A stretch of 64,000 bases of DNA from Alphaproteobacteria bacterium SS10. GTDB lineage: Bacteria; Pseudomonadota; Alphaproteobacteria; TMED2. The notes beneath the pieces were generated by a model. The model was not told the origin of the DNA, made no database searches, and worked only from the letters and a program-made list of their open reading frames with translations. Positions 63,605 through 64,000 of the stretch are shown in pieces (the stretch's first letter is position 1; each line of letters opens with the position of its first letter). The stretch covers positions 578,261-642,260 of the forward strand of contig JAHCML010000003.1 of NCBI GenBank assembly GCA_019192455.1, read 5' to 3'. Both the position numbers and the translations under genes were made by a program.

Positions 63605-64000
63605 ATGCCCCAAGACACGTCCCCTGTGCCCCCTGGTTCTGTTCCTGAACAAGGTCAACTTGTCCTCGGCGTTGATCAGGACCGGAAATCCTACGCAACC
63701 CTGACCCCAGATCGCGATCCCAAGGCTGACACCGCCAAGGGCCGGGTGATCATTGGGCTCGGCATTGGGCCGGACCGTCAGTTGGTCGTTACCTCCCTGC
63801 GCCAAGAGAGTGAGCTCTACCGTCAGGCGGCTGAGGGGATGCCAGCCGAAACCCAGCGCATGATCACTGAAATCGCCGAGCGTCCGCGCGAGCAGGCGCA
63901 GATCGCCGGGGTGAAGTTTACCGTTGGCGCATCAGCCGAGGGTGAGGTTGTGGATACCGGCGTCTTCGACGCCCGCCAGACCCAGGCGTCGCTAGCGAAG
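63605..64000 (+). CDS. Unknown protein, second of the tandem paralogous pair, 3' end outside window
   Basis: The frame is open for 132 codons to the window edge. It starts at an ATG preceded by AAGG and shares blocks with the preceding gene: VIIGLGIGPDRQLVVTSLRQ matches its LLLGVGQARDGSLSVTSVE, and GVKFTVGASAEGEVVDTGVF matches GVEFTAGGPLQGKVVSTFGY. Between the blocks the two differ strongly. Function unknown. Confidence 0.6.
   Translation, partial: MPQDTSPVPPGSVPEQGQLVLGVDQDRKSYATLTPDRDPKADTAKGRVIIGLGIGPDRQLVVTSLRQESELYRQAAEGMPAETQRMITEIAERPREQAQIAGVKFTVGASAEGEVVDTGVFDARQTQASLAK

Noticed and set aside
1..64000. CRISPR arrays, insertion sequences, prophage genes, rRNA
   Set aside because: No regularly spaced repeats, transposase, integrase or rRNA sequence was seen anywhere in the window.

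Overview
The window is a dense, mostly housekeeping stretch of an alphaproteobacterial chromosome, probably a marine member of Rhodospirillales or a relative. Signs of this are a circularly permuted two-piece tmRNA gene, an alpha-type SspB adaptor, the C4-pathway 5-aminolevulinate synthase HemA, and lineage-typical families (DUF2125, the TIGR02302/DUF4175 membrane protein, an argJ-GNAT-mutT operon, chorismate mutase-hisC-tyrA). A cupin resembling DMSP lyases fits a marine setting. I see no insertion sequence, prophage, integron, CRISPR array, rRNA or tRNA. Most of the sequence is GC-rich; the clear exceptions are the AT-rich stretches near 4.8-4.95 kb and 55.2-55.4 kb and the low-GC interrupted gene at 60.4-61.5 kb.

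Layout. 1-4.4 kb: a secreted repeat-like protein and a small membrane protein diverge from aroK-aroB and a CNNM/CorC-type protein. 4.4-8.65 kb (minus): a small unknown protein, the DMSP lyase-like cupin and secA. 8.9-13.1 kb (plus): a membrane-anchored parvulin, argJ, a GNAT enzyme, a Nudix hydrolase and a methyltransferase. 13.1-18.2 kb: a single-chain MetX-MetW fusion diverges from chorismate mutase, hisC and tyrA. 18.2-27.6 kb: DUF2125, ChaC, PlsC, YdcF-like, FtsX/FtsE, a zinc-ribbon protein and a TIGR02302 protein. 27.7-33.3 kb: lysA with a tiny lipoprotein gene, argH, then three consecutive thioredoxin-fold proteins and a DUF6314 protein. 33.3-35.4 kb: etfBA and a HIG1-domain protein. 35.8-41.4 kb: Nudix, gluQRS, an esterase, hemA behind an FNR-type box, and a thioredoxin-NHL protein. 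41.7-47.1 kb: a degenerate amidohydrolase, two tandem M20 amidohydrolases and small unknown genes. 47.2-51.4 kb: a peptide-type ABC importer operon with an embedded flavodoxin-like gene and no ATPase gene. 51.7-57.7 kb: an unknown protein, a FadE-type acyl-CoA dehydrogenase, a transglycosylase, an unknown protein, a GNAT enzyme and glycerate kinase. 57.8-60.3 kb: sspB, ssrA and thyX. 60.4-64 kb: the interrupted secreted-protein gene, an EamA transporter and two tandem paralogous unknown genes, the second cut by the window edge.

Links between genes. A 14-bp palindrome with the shared core ACGTATACGT lies upstream of both etfBA and the acyl-CoA dehydrogenase gene 19 kb away, which suggests one regulator for the dehydrogenase and its electron acceptor. 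The ssrA gene, whose tag SspB is expected to recognise, sits directly upstream of sspB on the same strand. hemA carries an FNR-type site, as expected for oxygen control of tetrapyrrole synthesis. Items most worth follow-up are the etf/acyl-CoA dehydrogenase operator pair, the ssrA-sspB linkage, the MetX-MetW fusion, the interrupted secreted protein with a sequestered ribosome binding site, the tandem unknown paralogs at the right edge, the pseudoenzyme-like amidohydrolase and the thioredoxin-fold trio.
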